Of a stretch of 7,725 nucleotides of DNA, positions 1-6,611 are shown piece by piece. The position numbers and the translations under genes were made by a program. Positions within the stretch are counted from its first letter, which is position 1; each line of letters starts with the position of its first letter. The notes beneath the pieces were generated by a model. It was given only the letters and a program-made list of their open reading frames with translations. It searched no databases and was not told the DNA's origin. The DNA comes from Bacteroidales bacterium. GTDB lineage: Bacteria; Bacteroidota; Bacteroidia; Bacteroidales; JAOZVK01. The DNA lies in the NCBI GenBank assembly GCA_029938185.1, contig JAOZVK010000273.1, positions 1 to 7,725 on the forward strand, given 5' to 3'.

Positions 1-1
1 A

Positions 2-1300
2 TCAGACAACGGAGACTTTGAGGGTTTTGATATTGTAGTTGGTAATCCTCCTTATTTTCCGATAAGCAAACAACAAAAATTAAAAGAAGTCAAAAATAAT
101 TACAAAACATATAAACAAACAGGAGATATTTATATGCTATTTATTGAACGCAGTTTACAAATATTAAAAAAAGAAGGTTACATAAATCTCATAACTTCTA
201 ATAAATGGATGCGTTCTGCTTTTGGCGAGAATTTACGAAAATATTTATTAGATAATACAACAGTATTGCAACTAATTGATTTTGATGGCTTAAAAGTATT
301 TGATGAAGCAACAGTAGATACTAATACATTAGAAGTATACAAACAAAAAAATGAAAGTAAAAGTATCGAAACTGTTAGATTTGACAAAACCTTTAATCTT
401 GACAAGGATAGTATATCGGATTATTATAATAACAATAAAAAAATATTATCAAATTTAACTTCTGCCAGCTGGAATTTAATATCAGAAAAGGAAAGATTAA
501 TAAAAAACAAAATTGAAAAAATAGGAAAACCAATTTGTGAATGGAATGTTGTTTTAGGATATGGTATAAAAACAGGTTTAAATGAAGCATTTATTATTAA
601 TGAACAAACAAAAAATGAGCTTATAAAAAAAGATAAGAAAAATAAAAATATTATAAAACCTTTAATAACAGGGCGTGATATAGAAAAATATTATTGTAAA
701 ACTCAACATTTATGGTTAATTTCAACATTTCCGAATAAGAAAATTGATATTGAAAAATACCCCCAGTTATTAAACTATTTAAAGACTTTTGGTAATAGAT
801 TAGAACAAACAGGGGAAATAGGTAGTCGAAAAAAAACGAATAATAAATGGTTTGAGATACAAGATACAATAGCCTATTATAAAGATTTTGAAAAAGAAAA
901 AATAATGTGGCAAGCAATAACTAAGAAATTTGATTTTTACTATGACACAAAAAAATTATATTCTGATGTAACAACATTTATAATGACAGGAGAAAATTTA
1001 AAATATATTCTCGCAATTTTAAATTCTCGTTTATTTGAGTTCAGTATGAATGAAATATATTTACTTGGAGATACCTTTCGTTCCAAAAATAAAATTTTAC
1101 AAAATTTTCCTATTCCTGAAATAAATATTCAAAATAAAAAAATAGTAAACAAAATAGAAAAACTTGTAAACCTGATTCTATCAAAAAAAGAAAAAGACAC
1201 TAAAACCGACACTTCAAAAGAACAAATAAAGATAGATAACTACATATATGAATTATATAAATTAACAGATGAAGAAAAGACATTAGTAGGACAGAACTAA
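2..1300 (+). CDS. Type IIG restriction-modification enzyme (Eco57I/TaqI-like), C-terminal part; 5' end outside window
   Basis: The open frame runs from the left edge without a start, so the ATG at 134 is internal; 432 residues are visible. The adenine-N6 methyltransferase motif IV, NPPY, is at 44-55 (visible residues 15-18), followed by LITSNKWMR (residues 63-71), a stretch typical of Eco57I-type enzymes. GIKTGLNEAF (188-197) and TGRDI (223-227) open the part that resembles the TaqI-like specificity domain, and LNSRL and FPIP (about 340-372) fit its end. From family knowledge, such proteins join nuclease, methyltransferase and target recognition in one chain, methylate one adenine in the target and cut at a distance. 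The nuclease domain and SAM-binding motif I should lie upstream. The visible frame is intact to its stop. A methyltransferase without nuclease activity is possible and cannot be excluded here. The target sequence cannot be predicted. Confidence 0.88.
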   Translation, partial: SDNGDFEGFDIVVGNPPYFPISKQQKLKEVKNNYKTYKQTGDIYMLFIERSLQILKKEGYINLITSNKWMRSAFGENLRKYLLDNTTVLQLIDFDGLKVFDEATVDTNTLEVYKQKNESKSIETVRFDKTFNLDKDSISDYYNNNKKILSNLTSASWNLISEKERLIKNKIEKIGKPICEWNVVLGYGIKTGLNEAFIINEQTKNELIKKDKKNKNIIKPLITGRDIEKYYCKTQHLWLISTFPNKKIDIEKYPQLLNYLKTFGNRLEQTGEIGSRKKTNNKWFEIQDTIAYYKDFEKEKIMWQAITKKFDFYYDTKKLYSDVTTFIMTGENLKYILAILNSRLFEFSMNEIYLLGDTFRSKNKILQNFPIPEINIQNKKIVNKIEKLVNLILSKKEKDTKTDTSKEQIKIDNYIYELYKLTDEEKTLVGQN

Positions 1301-1347
1301 AACGCTAACATTTTGTTTCCGTTAATTAAAAAGTAAAAATAGATTTC

Positions 1348-1362
1348 GCGTAAGCAACATTA
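1348..1362 (-). repeat. Hairpin repeat, tail-only fragment
   Basis: Read on the minus strand this is TAATGTTGCTTACGC, identical over 15 bases to the tail of the copies at 4685 and 6625. The 13 bases that should form the 5-bp stem and 3-nt loop do not pair here, so it is a truncated or decayed copy. Confidence 0.65.
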
Positions 1363-1411
1363 GAGGCTACCCGTCAGAAGTTGGACTGTCTGGTTTATCA
1401 GGTGTTTCGTA

Positions 1412-1442
1412 ACAGGATAAAAATCAATCCTGTAAATCCTGT
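1412..1442. repeat. ATCCTGT repeat cluster with inverted copy
   Basis: ACAGGAT at 1412-1418 is the exact inverse of ATCCTGT at 1427-1433, with an 8-nt loop, and ATCCTGT recurs at 1436-1442. The 7-bp stem can fold, but neither strand shows a T-run after it. It therefore looks more like a dispersed intergenic repeat than a strong intrinsic terminator. Confidence 0.55.
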
Positions 1443-1476
1443 CAAAAAATAAAATAATGTCCAATACTATACATGT

Positions 1477-1502
1477 AGCCACATTAAATAAGTCGAAGAC
1501 TT
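1477..1502 (-). repeat. Hairpin repeat, reverse copy (stem AAGTC/GACTT)
   Basis: On the minus strand this reads stem AAGTC, loop TTC, stem GACTT, then tail ATTTAATGTGGCT. The first stem base is the last A of the stop codon of the minus-strand gene. Compared with the AGGTC/GACCT copies, both arms have changed (G to A and C to T), so pairing is kept. The tail departs from the consensus after GCT. Confidence 0.75.
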
Positions 1503-2791
1503 TATTTTAGTTCGTGTATGTATAGATAATCCATTTTTATAGATAGCTTTTTACCTACCAAAAATCCAACTTTATTTCCAAAAAATGCTTGTGAATTCAT
1601 AGTATGAACAAGCGTTTCGTTAATAAAAAAATACATTTTACTACCATATTTTCTTACAGTAAGTTTATTATATGAATTTTTCTTTATGGCAGATGATTTT
1701 GTATAATCTAAATAATCAACAACACCAGAATCCATTTTGTAAATTGTAAAGAATCCATTATTTGTAAATCCAAATCTGTATGATTTTTTATTATCATTCA
1801 TGCCCCACATTAAGCAGTTTTCGAAAGCTTTTCCATCTGACATAATTTTTATTTTTGTTTCAATCTGATAATCTATTTGTTGGTTAATCGAAATGGTTTT
1901 AGTTGTAGAATAAAAGCTTTCTTTAAGCGATTCAAAATAGTATGTACCACCAGATATTCGTCTGTTTGTATTCATGGTTTCGCCAACCCCCCAGTTTTTG
2001 TTATTATTGTCAAATTCATCTATAAAAATAGGTAGACTTTTTGTTATACCATTGTAGCTGACTGGTGTATAACTATTATTATTGTCATCCTCAACAGCAT
2101 TCGGTATTTCAGCAATTGGTGTCGGTTCGTTTGTATTAGATACTGAAATATATGATACACGCAAATAATCAATTTCAATTCCAGCATCTTTTCCTATTTC
2201 AAAACCTATTCTTTTGCCCGAAAAATTAGAATATGAACTTGTGAAAACTAACTTTTCATTAAAGAAAAAATAATACTTATTATTTACTTTTCTAACTGTA
2301 AGTTTATTAAAAGCTCCATTTTTATAGTTGCTAAGTTTTGTCCAATCTTTTAGTTTAATATACTCTTTGTTTTTATACTTAGTAACTTCAAAACTTCCAC
2401 TCTCCGAAAACATAAAACCATAATCTTCGTATGGGCTGGATTGAATACCCCACAAAAGAGCATGTCCACGTGTTGATTTTCCTCTTACATATCTAATTTT
2501 AGCTTCTATCTCAAAATCGCGGCTATGGTCATAATTTATCTTTTTGTTAGTAGTTTGTGATTTTGTGGCTGACAGAGATTGATAATAATAATATCCATTT
2601 CTTATGGCTCCTGATGATGTTTCGCTTGTACCAATTATCCATTCATTTGAATTATTATTAAAATCGTCATAAAAAATATTTATTTTTTCGCTTTGTGATA
2701 CACCATAATACATTGATGGATCGCTACTTTGTGAGTATAAAGATATACTCAATAATACTAATAAAATCAAGCTAATAATCGTCTTTTTCAT
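1502..2791 (-). CDS. Secreted protein with two tandem copies of a jelly-roll-like (LamG/DUF1080-type) domain
   Basis: The protein has 429 residues and an N-terminal Sec signal peptide (about 1-20, ending SLYSQ). The rest is one domain repeated twice: about 38-216 and 254-429, joined by a Pro/Asn-rich linker (about 217-253). Matching anchors are DDFNNN (42-47) with DEFDNN (258-263), LLWGI (112-116) with LMWGM (327-331), FNKLTVRK (161-168) with YNKLTVRK (374-381), YFFFNEKLV (174-182) with YFFINETLV (387-395), and DYLRV with DYLYI. The spacing and the alternating aromatic and polar strands resemble concanavalin-like beta-sandwich domains that bind or process sugars, but the family call is an inference and no catalytic residues can be assigned. 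A sugar- or surface-binding role in the periplasm or outside the cell is plausible. The gene stands alone, transcribed away from the esterase, and is bracketed by inverted copies of the hairpin repeat. Confidence 0.8.
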   Translation of the reverse strand: MKKTIISLILLVLLSISLYSQSSDPSMYYGVSQSEKINIFYDDFNNNSNEWIIGTSETSSGAIRNGYYYYQSLSATKSQTTNKKINYDHSRDFEIEAKIRYVRGKSTRGHALLWGIQSSPYEDYGFMFSESGSFEVTKYKNKEYIKLKDWTKLSNYKNGAFNKLTVRKVNNKYYFFFNEKLVFTSSYSNFSGKRIGFEIGKDAGIEIDYLRVSYISVSNTNEPTPIAEIPNAVEDDNNNSYTPVSYNGITKSLPIFIDEFDNNNKNWGVGETMNTNRRISGGTYYFESLKESFYSTTKTISINQQIDYQIETKIKIMSDGKAFENCLMWGMNDNKKSYRFGFTNNGFFTIYKMDSGVVDYLDYTKSSAIKKNSYNKLTVRKYGSKMYFFINETLVHTMNSQAFFGNKVGFLVGKKLSIKMDYLYIHELK

Positions 2792-2827
2792 ATGTTTTTA
2801 ATTTTAATATTGTTAATAAATAAATTA

Positions 2828-2859
2828 AGGTCTTCGACCTATTTAATATGGCTTACGTA
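2828..2859 (+). repeat. Hairpin repeat (stem AGGTC/GACCT, variant tail)
   Basis: Stem AGGTC (2828-2832), loop TTC, stem GACCT (2836-2840), then tail ATTTAATATGGCTTACGTA, which differs from the consensus tail at three of 19 positions. It lies about 36 bp upstream of the start of the minus-strand gene, so it would sit in that gene's leader RNA if the promoter proposed at 2960 is used. Confidence 0.8.
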
Positions 2860-2959
2860 TTTTTTGTAAAATAATGTTATACAAATAATTGTGTAAAAAC
2901 AAATGTCGAAAAACTTTTGTAATAGTACTTATACTTCTAAAACGTAAAATTTTCAAATT

Positions 2960-2967
2960 CAAATATA
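2960..2967 (-). promoter_or_regulatory. Possible Bacteroidetes -7 element for the duplicated-domain gene
   Basis: The minus strand reads TATATTTG, matching TAnnTTTG. No TTG at the usual -33 spacing was found, and the leader would be about 165 nt, so this is a weak call in very AT-rich DNA. Confidence 0.25.
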
Positions 2968-3040
2968 CAAAAAATATATTTTATATTTTAATGTACAAAA
3001 AAAAAATCGAATAAGCCAATATTATAAGATAAATATTTTT

Positions 3041-3048
3041 TACATTTG
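3041..3048 (+). promoter_or_regulatory. Likely Bacteroidetes -7 element for the esterase operon
   Basis: TACATTTG matches TAnnTTTG exactly and lies 27 nt before the ATG at 3075, leaving a short leader of about 20 nt. There is no clear -33 TTG. The position makes it the best candidate promoter for the esterase-SGNH pair. Confidence 0.45.
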
Positions 3049-3074
3049 CTGCATATTTTATAAAAAATAAACCT

Positions 3075-3893
3075 ATGAAAATAAATTATTATATAATAAG
3101 TATATTGTTACTAATGATTAGTATTTGTGTAAATTCGCAAAACAAATTCAAAAAAAGAAAGTTTGTTAATTCAAAAAATAAAACTCTTTTATATAATATC
3201 TATATACCAAAAGATTATGTTAAAAATTTTCATTTCCAAAAAACAACATCAAAATTATTGGTAAAAAATAGTAATACTAAAAAATATCCCTTAGTAGTTT
3301 TTTTGCATGGTTCGGGCGAGCGTGGTAATGATAATAAATCTCAATTGATACATGGAGTTAAACATTTTGCAAGCTCCGAAAAACAACAAAAATTCCCATC
3401 TATAATTATTGCTCCCCAGTGTCCCAAAGGAAAACGATGGGTAGAACTAAGTTGGAAACTCGACAAACACATAATGCCTACAAAACCATCAGAACCAATA
3501 CAATTAACAGTTGAACTGATTGATTATATAATCAATAAATATAGAATTGATACAAATAGGATATACATAACAGGATTATCAATGGGCGGTTTTGGAGCAT
3601 GGGACATTATTAGCCGTTATCCAGATAAATTTGCGGCGGCAGTACCAATTTGTGGTGGAGGCGATGAGAATATGGCAAAAAAAATATCACATATTCCAAT
3701 ATGGGCTTTTCATGGTTCTAAAGATGTGGTTGTTAGTGTAAGCAGAACACGAAATATGATAAAAGCTATTAAAGATGCAGGTGGTAATCCCAAATATACG
3801 GAATATCCAAATGTTAGTCATTTTAGCTGGAAAGATGCATATTTAGAAAAAGATTTATATAAATGGATATTCGAACAAAAAATTACAAAGTGA
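3075..3893 (+). CDS. Secreted alpha/beta-hydrolase esterase (predicted peptidase/phospholipase-like family)
   Basis: The protein has 272 residues with a signal peptide (about 1-21, ending VNSQ), so it should act in the periplasm or outside. The alpha/beta-hydrolase signature is complete: oxyanion-hole loop HGSGERG (78-84), nucleophile elbow GLSMGG (167-172, Ser169), acid Asp217 in HGSKD, and His249 in NVSHF. The HGSGERG plus GLSMGG pair is typical of the small secreted esterases annotated as predicted peptidase, phospholipase/carboxylesterase or feruloyl-esterase-like. Family knowledge suggests cleavage of ester bonds, and sugar esters are a natural guess here because the stop overlaps the GTG start of an SGNH protein that precedes an MBOAT gene. 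The coupled role, trimming or recycling acyl groups on an exported glycan, is an inference. Substrate cannot be read from sequence; peptidase activity is a less likely alternative. Confidence 0.85.
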   Translation: MKINYYIISILLLMISICVNSQNKFKKRKFVNSKNKTLLYNIYIPKDYVKNFHFQKTTSKLLVKNSNTKKYPLVVFLHGSGERGNDNKSQLIHGVKHFASSEKQQKFPSIIIAPQCPKGKRWVELSWKLDKHIMPTKPSEPIQLTVELIDYIINKYRIDTNRIYITGLSMGGFGAWDIISRYPDKFAAAVPICGGGDENMAKKISHIPIWAFHGSKDVVVSVSRTRNMIKAIKDAGGNPKYTEYPNVSHFSWKDAYLEKDLYKWIFEQKITK

Positions 3894-4672
3894 AAAATAC
3901 AATCTGGAAATTTATATTAATATTAGTTATTACATTTTTGATTTTGGGAATATATTCATTCTCTGACCAAAATCTAAAAATATATGGTGTTGAAATAGTA
4001 AAAACTGATATTCGCAAAACCTTGTTGGGAGATACAATTGTGAAACTTGCAAAACGATTTGTAGTTAGTGATACATCAAAACAAGAAGAAACAAGTCAAG
4101 CAATGGATTCGACAGCGCAACGAATATTACTGATTGGAGACTCAATGCTTGAGGGTTTTATGTTGCGTATGAAAGACTATACAGAACATAATAAGCATTA
4201 TCTGAAGCCGGTAATTTGGTATAGCTCCTCTACACATTGGTACGGAACATGCGATACTCTCAGCTATTTTATAAAAAAATATAAACCAACTTATATCATA
4301 CTTGTTATAGGTGCAAACGAACTGTTTGTTAGAGATATAATCTCAAAACGAACAAGATATGTAAAAAATATATTATCGCAAATAGGTAAACGTAAATATA
4401 TTTGGGTAGGTCCGCCTAACTGGAAAAAAGATACAGGTATAAATAAAATGATTGTAGATAATGTTGGCAAAAAAAGATATTACCCGTCATTAAAACTTAA
4501 ATATAAAAGATATAGAGATGGTGCACACCCCAGAAAGGAATCATCTGCAATGTGGGTAGACTCTGTTGCTTCATGGATTATGAGCAAAAGTATGTATCCA
4601 ATAATATTAAACAAACCTACAAAAAAAAGAAAAGGTACACCAAACGCAACACTTATTCAACCTAAAAAATAA
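3890..4672 (+). CDS. Membrane-anchored SGNH/GDSL-type protein, probable partner of the MBOAT acyltransferase
   Basis: I chose the GTG at 3890, giving 260 residues. It overlaps the esterase stop as GTGA and places a hydrophobic anchor (about 6-22) at the very N-terminus. The ATG at 3863 would overlap the esterase by 31 bp and add nine charged residues. The SGNH blocks are intact: GDSM (83-86, Ser85), Gly119 in the block II region, GANE (141-144, Asn143), and DGAHP (210-214, Asp210 and His213). The protein should be tethered to the inner membrane with its domain outside. In alginate (AlgJ/AlgX), peptidoglycan (PatB) and related systems, an SGNH-fold protein passes acyl groups delivered by an MBOAT protein to the polymer. 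The MBOAT gene 102 bp downstream supports that role. Simple hydrolase activity is the alternative. The lysine-rich C-terminus (about 240-260) has no recognised function. Confidence 0.85.
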   Translation: MKNTIWKFILILVITFLILGIYSFSDQNLKIYGVEIVKTDIRKTLLGDTIVKLAKRFVVSDTSKQEETSQAMDSTAQRILLIGDSMLEGFMLRMKDYTEHNKHYLKPVIWYSSSTHWYGTCDTLSYFIKKYKPTYIILVIGANELFVRDIISKRTRYVKNILSQIGKRKYIWVGPPNWKKDTGINKMIVDNVGKKRYYPSLKLKYKRYRDGAHPRKESSAMWVDSVASWIMSKSMYPIILNKPTKKRKGTPNATLIQPKK

Positions 4673-4703
4673 GCACTAAGTGCTATTTAATGTTGCTTAC
4701 GCA
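4672..4703 (+). repeat. Hairpin repeat (stem AGCAC/GTGCT)
   Basis: Stem AGCAC (4672-4676), loop TAA, stem GTGCT (4680-4684), then the 19-base tail ATTTAATGTTGCTTACGCA, identical to the copy at 6625. The stem is quite different from the other copies yet pairs perfectly. Its first base is the final A of the SGNH gene's stop codon. It lies between the SGNH and MBOAT genes and could reduce read-through or protect the upstream mRNA end. Confidence 0.85.
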
Positions 4704-4754
4704 CTTGTGTAAATTTATTTTAATTAGCAATTTACAATAAAGTATATATATACA

Positions 4755-4762
4755 TAATTTTG
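4755..4762 (+). promoter_or_regulatory. Possible Bacteroidetes -7 element for the MBOAT gene
   Basis: TAATTTTG matches TAnnTTTG and lies 12 nt before the ATG at 4775. A -33 TTG is not visible, and the transcript would have a very short leader. It includes the TTG at 4760, which explains why that codon should not be taken as the start. Confidence 0.4.
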
Positions 4763-4774
4763 ACAGCTTACTTA

Positions 4775-6478
4775 ATGGAATTTTTATATAATCTGAAAGA
4801 TTTGCTGCTTTACGACAAAGCACACCCAATGATTTTTAACAGTGGAGCATTTTTTATGCTTTTTACACTGTTTATTATGATATATACAATTATTCATAAA
4901 CATCGAATAGCTGTTTCTATATATGTAATTGCGTTTAGTGTTTTCTTTTATTACAAATCAAGTGGTTGGTATTTTTTTATATTGGTATTTACAGCAATAT
5001 CTGACTTTGTTTTTGCTATTGCCATTTCCAAAACAAAAAAGCTGTTTTTAAAACGAATATGGTTAACTCTCTCACTGGGAACAAGTCTTGGATTGTTAGC
5101 TTATTTTAAATATACAAACTTTTTTTTAGAAAATTTTGCAGCAATAATTAACAATAATTTTTCACCTCTTGATATATTTCTACCAATTGGTATTTCATTT
5201 TATACATTTCAGTCTGTTAGCTATGTATTAGATGTTTATTGGGGAAAACTAAAACCTACATATCGTTTTCTTGATTATGCTTTTTTTCTTTCATTTTTCC
5301 CTCAACTTGTTGCAGGACCTATTGTTAAAGCACATCACTTTTTACCACAACTTACAAAAAGAATAAAGATAACAAAAGAAGCTGTTTATGCTGGTTTGTG
5401 GCTGTTAATGTTGGGATTGTTTAAAAAAGCCATAATCGCCGATTATATATCACAATACAACGATTTGATTTTTGCAGCTCCTACAAATTACAACGGTTTT
5501 GAAAACTTGATGGCAATGTTGGGCTATACTTTGCAAATATATTGCGATTTTTCTGGATACTCGGATATGGCTATTGGTTTGGGCAAAATAATGGGCTTTG
5601 ATTTGGGCATAAATTTCAATTTTCCGTATCAGGCACGAAACATTACTGATTTTTGGAGACGATGGCACATTTCATTATCATCGTGGCTTAGAGATTATGT
5701 ATATATTCCACTTGGAGGAAATAGAAAAGGTAAAAGAAGAATGTATATAAACCTCTTTATAACAATGCTTGTAGGAGGTTTGTGGCATGGTGCAAACTGG
5801 AAGTTTGTTTTTTGGGGAGCAATGCATGGAGTTGGTTTGGCTGTTCACAAAGCAAGCCAAAAAGTACTTGGAAAAATTCCTGATAATGCTTTTTTCATTT
5901 CAATATCTTGGTTTTTCACATTTGTATTTGTAATTTTTTTGTGGATATTTTTTAGAGCAGCCGACATAAAAGACGAAGCATATAGTTTGGATTATAATAA
6001 AAATAATATTACAAATATTGTAACTAAAACCAGTGTAAATAACCAAAATGGAAATAAAACAGTAAAAATTGAACTTTACAAAAATAATGAACTTACAAAA
6101 ACTATAAATCAGGAAATTGAAAACTCAAGCGATAGAAAACTTATAATAAATATAAAAGAAACTGATGATGGCAATAAAATCGAAGTTTTGAGATTACAAA
6201 AAGGCTTTGATGTAGCTGTAGATATGCTTAAAACTGTTGCAACCGATACAAACTTTAAATTTATTGTTCCTTTTTGGAAAGCAAGATATATTTGGTTGAT
6301 ATTAGTAATAATAGGTTTTGTAATGCATACAATTCCACAAAACTGGAACGAAAAATTAATTAATATGTATATAAAATCACCATATATTTTAAAGATTATA
6401 ATGTTTGTGCTACTTGTTCAATTAGTAATTCAGTTTAAACTTGAAGATGTTCAGCCATTTATATATTTTCAGTTTTAA
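4775..6478 (+). CDS. MBOAT-family O-acyltransferase (AlgI/PatA/DltB-like) with an insert
   Basis: From the ATG at 4775 the protein has 567 residues and roughly ten to twelve hydrophobic segments. The opening (LYDKAHPMIFNSG, residues 13-25) matches bacterial MBOAT proteins, so this ATG fits better than the in-frame TTG at 4760. Conserved stretches include PQLVAGPIV (176-184), CDFSGYSDMAIG (257-268), RRWHISLSSWLRDYVYIPLGG (about 295-315), LWHGANW (336-342) with the catalytic His338, and FWGAMHG (346-352). It ends PFIYFQF, as in Bacteroidetes homologues I know. The family moves an acyl group, often acetyl, across the inner membrane toward a polysaccharide; the SGNH gene upstream is the likely partner. 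The odd part is a hydrophilic Asn/Lys/Thr-rich insert of about 80 residues (396-475) between WIFFRA and KGFDVAVDML, which are normally almost adjacent. The target polymer is unknown. Confidence 0.92.
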   Translation: MEFLYNLKDLLLYDKAHPMIFNSGAFFMLFTLFIMIYTIIHKHRIAVSIYVIAFSVFFYYKSSGWYFFILVFTAISDFVFAIAISKTKKLFLKRIWLTLSLGTSLGLLAYFKYTNFFLENFAAIINNNFSPLDIFLPIGISFYTFQSVSYVLDVYWGKLKPTYRFLDYAFFLSFFPQLVAGPIVKAHHFLPQLTKRIKITKEAVYAGLWLLMLGLFKKAIIADYISQYNDLIFAAPTNYNGFENLMAMLGYTLQIYCDFSGYSDMAIGLGKIMGFDLGINFNFPYQARNITDFWRRWHISLSSWLRDYVYIPLGGNRKGKRRMYINLFITMLVGGLWHGANWKFVFWGAMHGVGLAVHKASQKVLGKIPDNAFFISISWFFTFVFVIFLWIFFRAADIKDEAYSLDYNKNNITNIVTKTSVNNQNGNKTVKIELYKNNELTKTINQEIENSSDRKLIINIKETDDGNKIEVLRLQKGFDVAVDMLKTVATDTNFKFIVPFWKARYIWLILVIIGFVMHTIPQNWNEKLINMYIKSPYILKIIMFVLLVQLVIQFKLEDVQPFIYFQF

Positions 6479-6506
6479 AAGTTTGTTCCCTTTTTTATTT
6501 GTAACG

Positions 6507-6605
6507 TATACTTAGAACGGTAATTTAACTTTGACAAAGTTTAAACCTTTGTCAAAGTTGGAGTTAAGTAAATTAAAATGTAAGTTTATAACCGTTTACA
6601 GTATA
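6507..6605. repeat. 99-bp nested inverted repeat with a strong central hairpin
   Basis: The ends form an inverted repeat, TATACT-TAG-AACGGT (6507-6521) against ACCGTT-TAC-AGTATA (6591-6605), pairing at 12 of 15 positions. Inside lies a perfect 13-bp stem, AACTTTGACAAAG (6527-6539) with CTTTGTCAAAGTT (6547-6559), around a 7-nt loop. The right side carries about 26 extra bases between inner and outer arms. No clear target-site duplication was seen. It could act as a terminator or processing hairpin for the MBOAT transcript, or be a miniature mobile element. Confidence 0.7.
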
Positions 6606-6611
6606 GTTATA

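Larger units (their letters stand above)
1301..1501. other. Repeat-rich intergenic region between two convergent genes
   Basis: This gap separates two genes whose 3' ends face each other. It holds a tail-only fragment of the hairpin repeat (1348-1362), a stretch at about 1363-1443 that looks less AT-rich than its surroundings, an ATCCTGT repeat cluster (1412-1442), and a full reverse-oriented hairpin repeat at the right end. No open frame with a family resemblance was seen, and no stem followed by a T-run that would make a convincing terminator. Confidence 0.6.

Noticed and set aside
178..917. Minus-strand open frames inside the restriction gene
   Set aside because: They are shadows of the intact plus-strand coding frame, with no motif or start context of their own.
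1301..1330. Integron attC-like core (AACGCTAAC ... GTTAATT) after the restriction gene
   Set aside because: The bases do not fit the RYYYAAC and GTTRRRY core sites, and no paired L boxes or integrase are present.
1412..1442. ATCCTGT hairpin as a bidirectional terminator for the convergent genes
   Set aside because: The 7-bp stem lacks a T-run on either strand; a dispersed repeat is the simpler reading.
4760..4774. TTG at 4760 as the MBOAT start
   Set aside because: It is part of a promoter-like TAATTTTG, and the ATG five codons later gives an N-terminus that fits the family.
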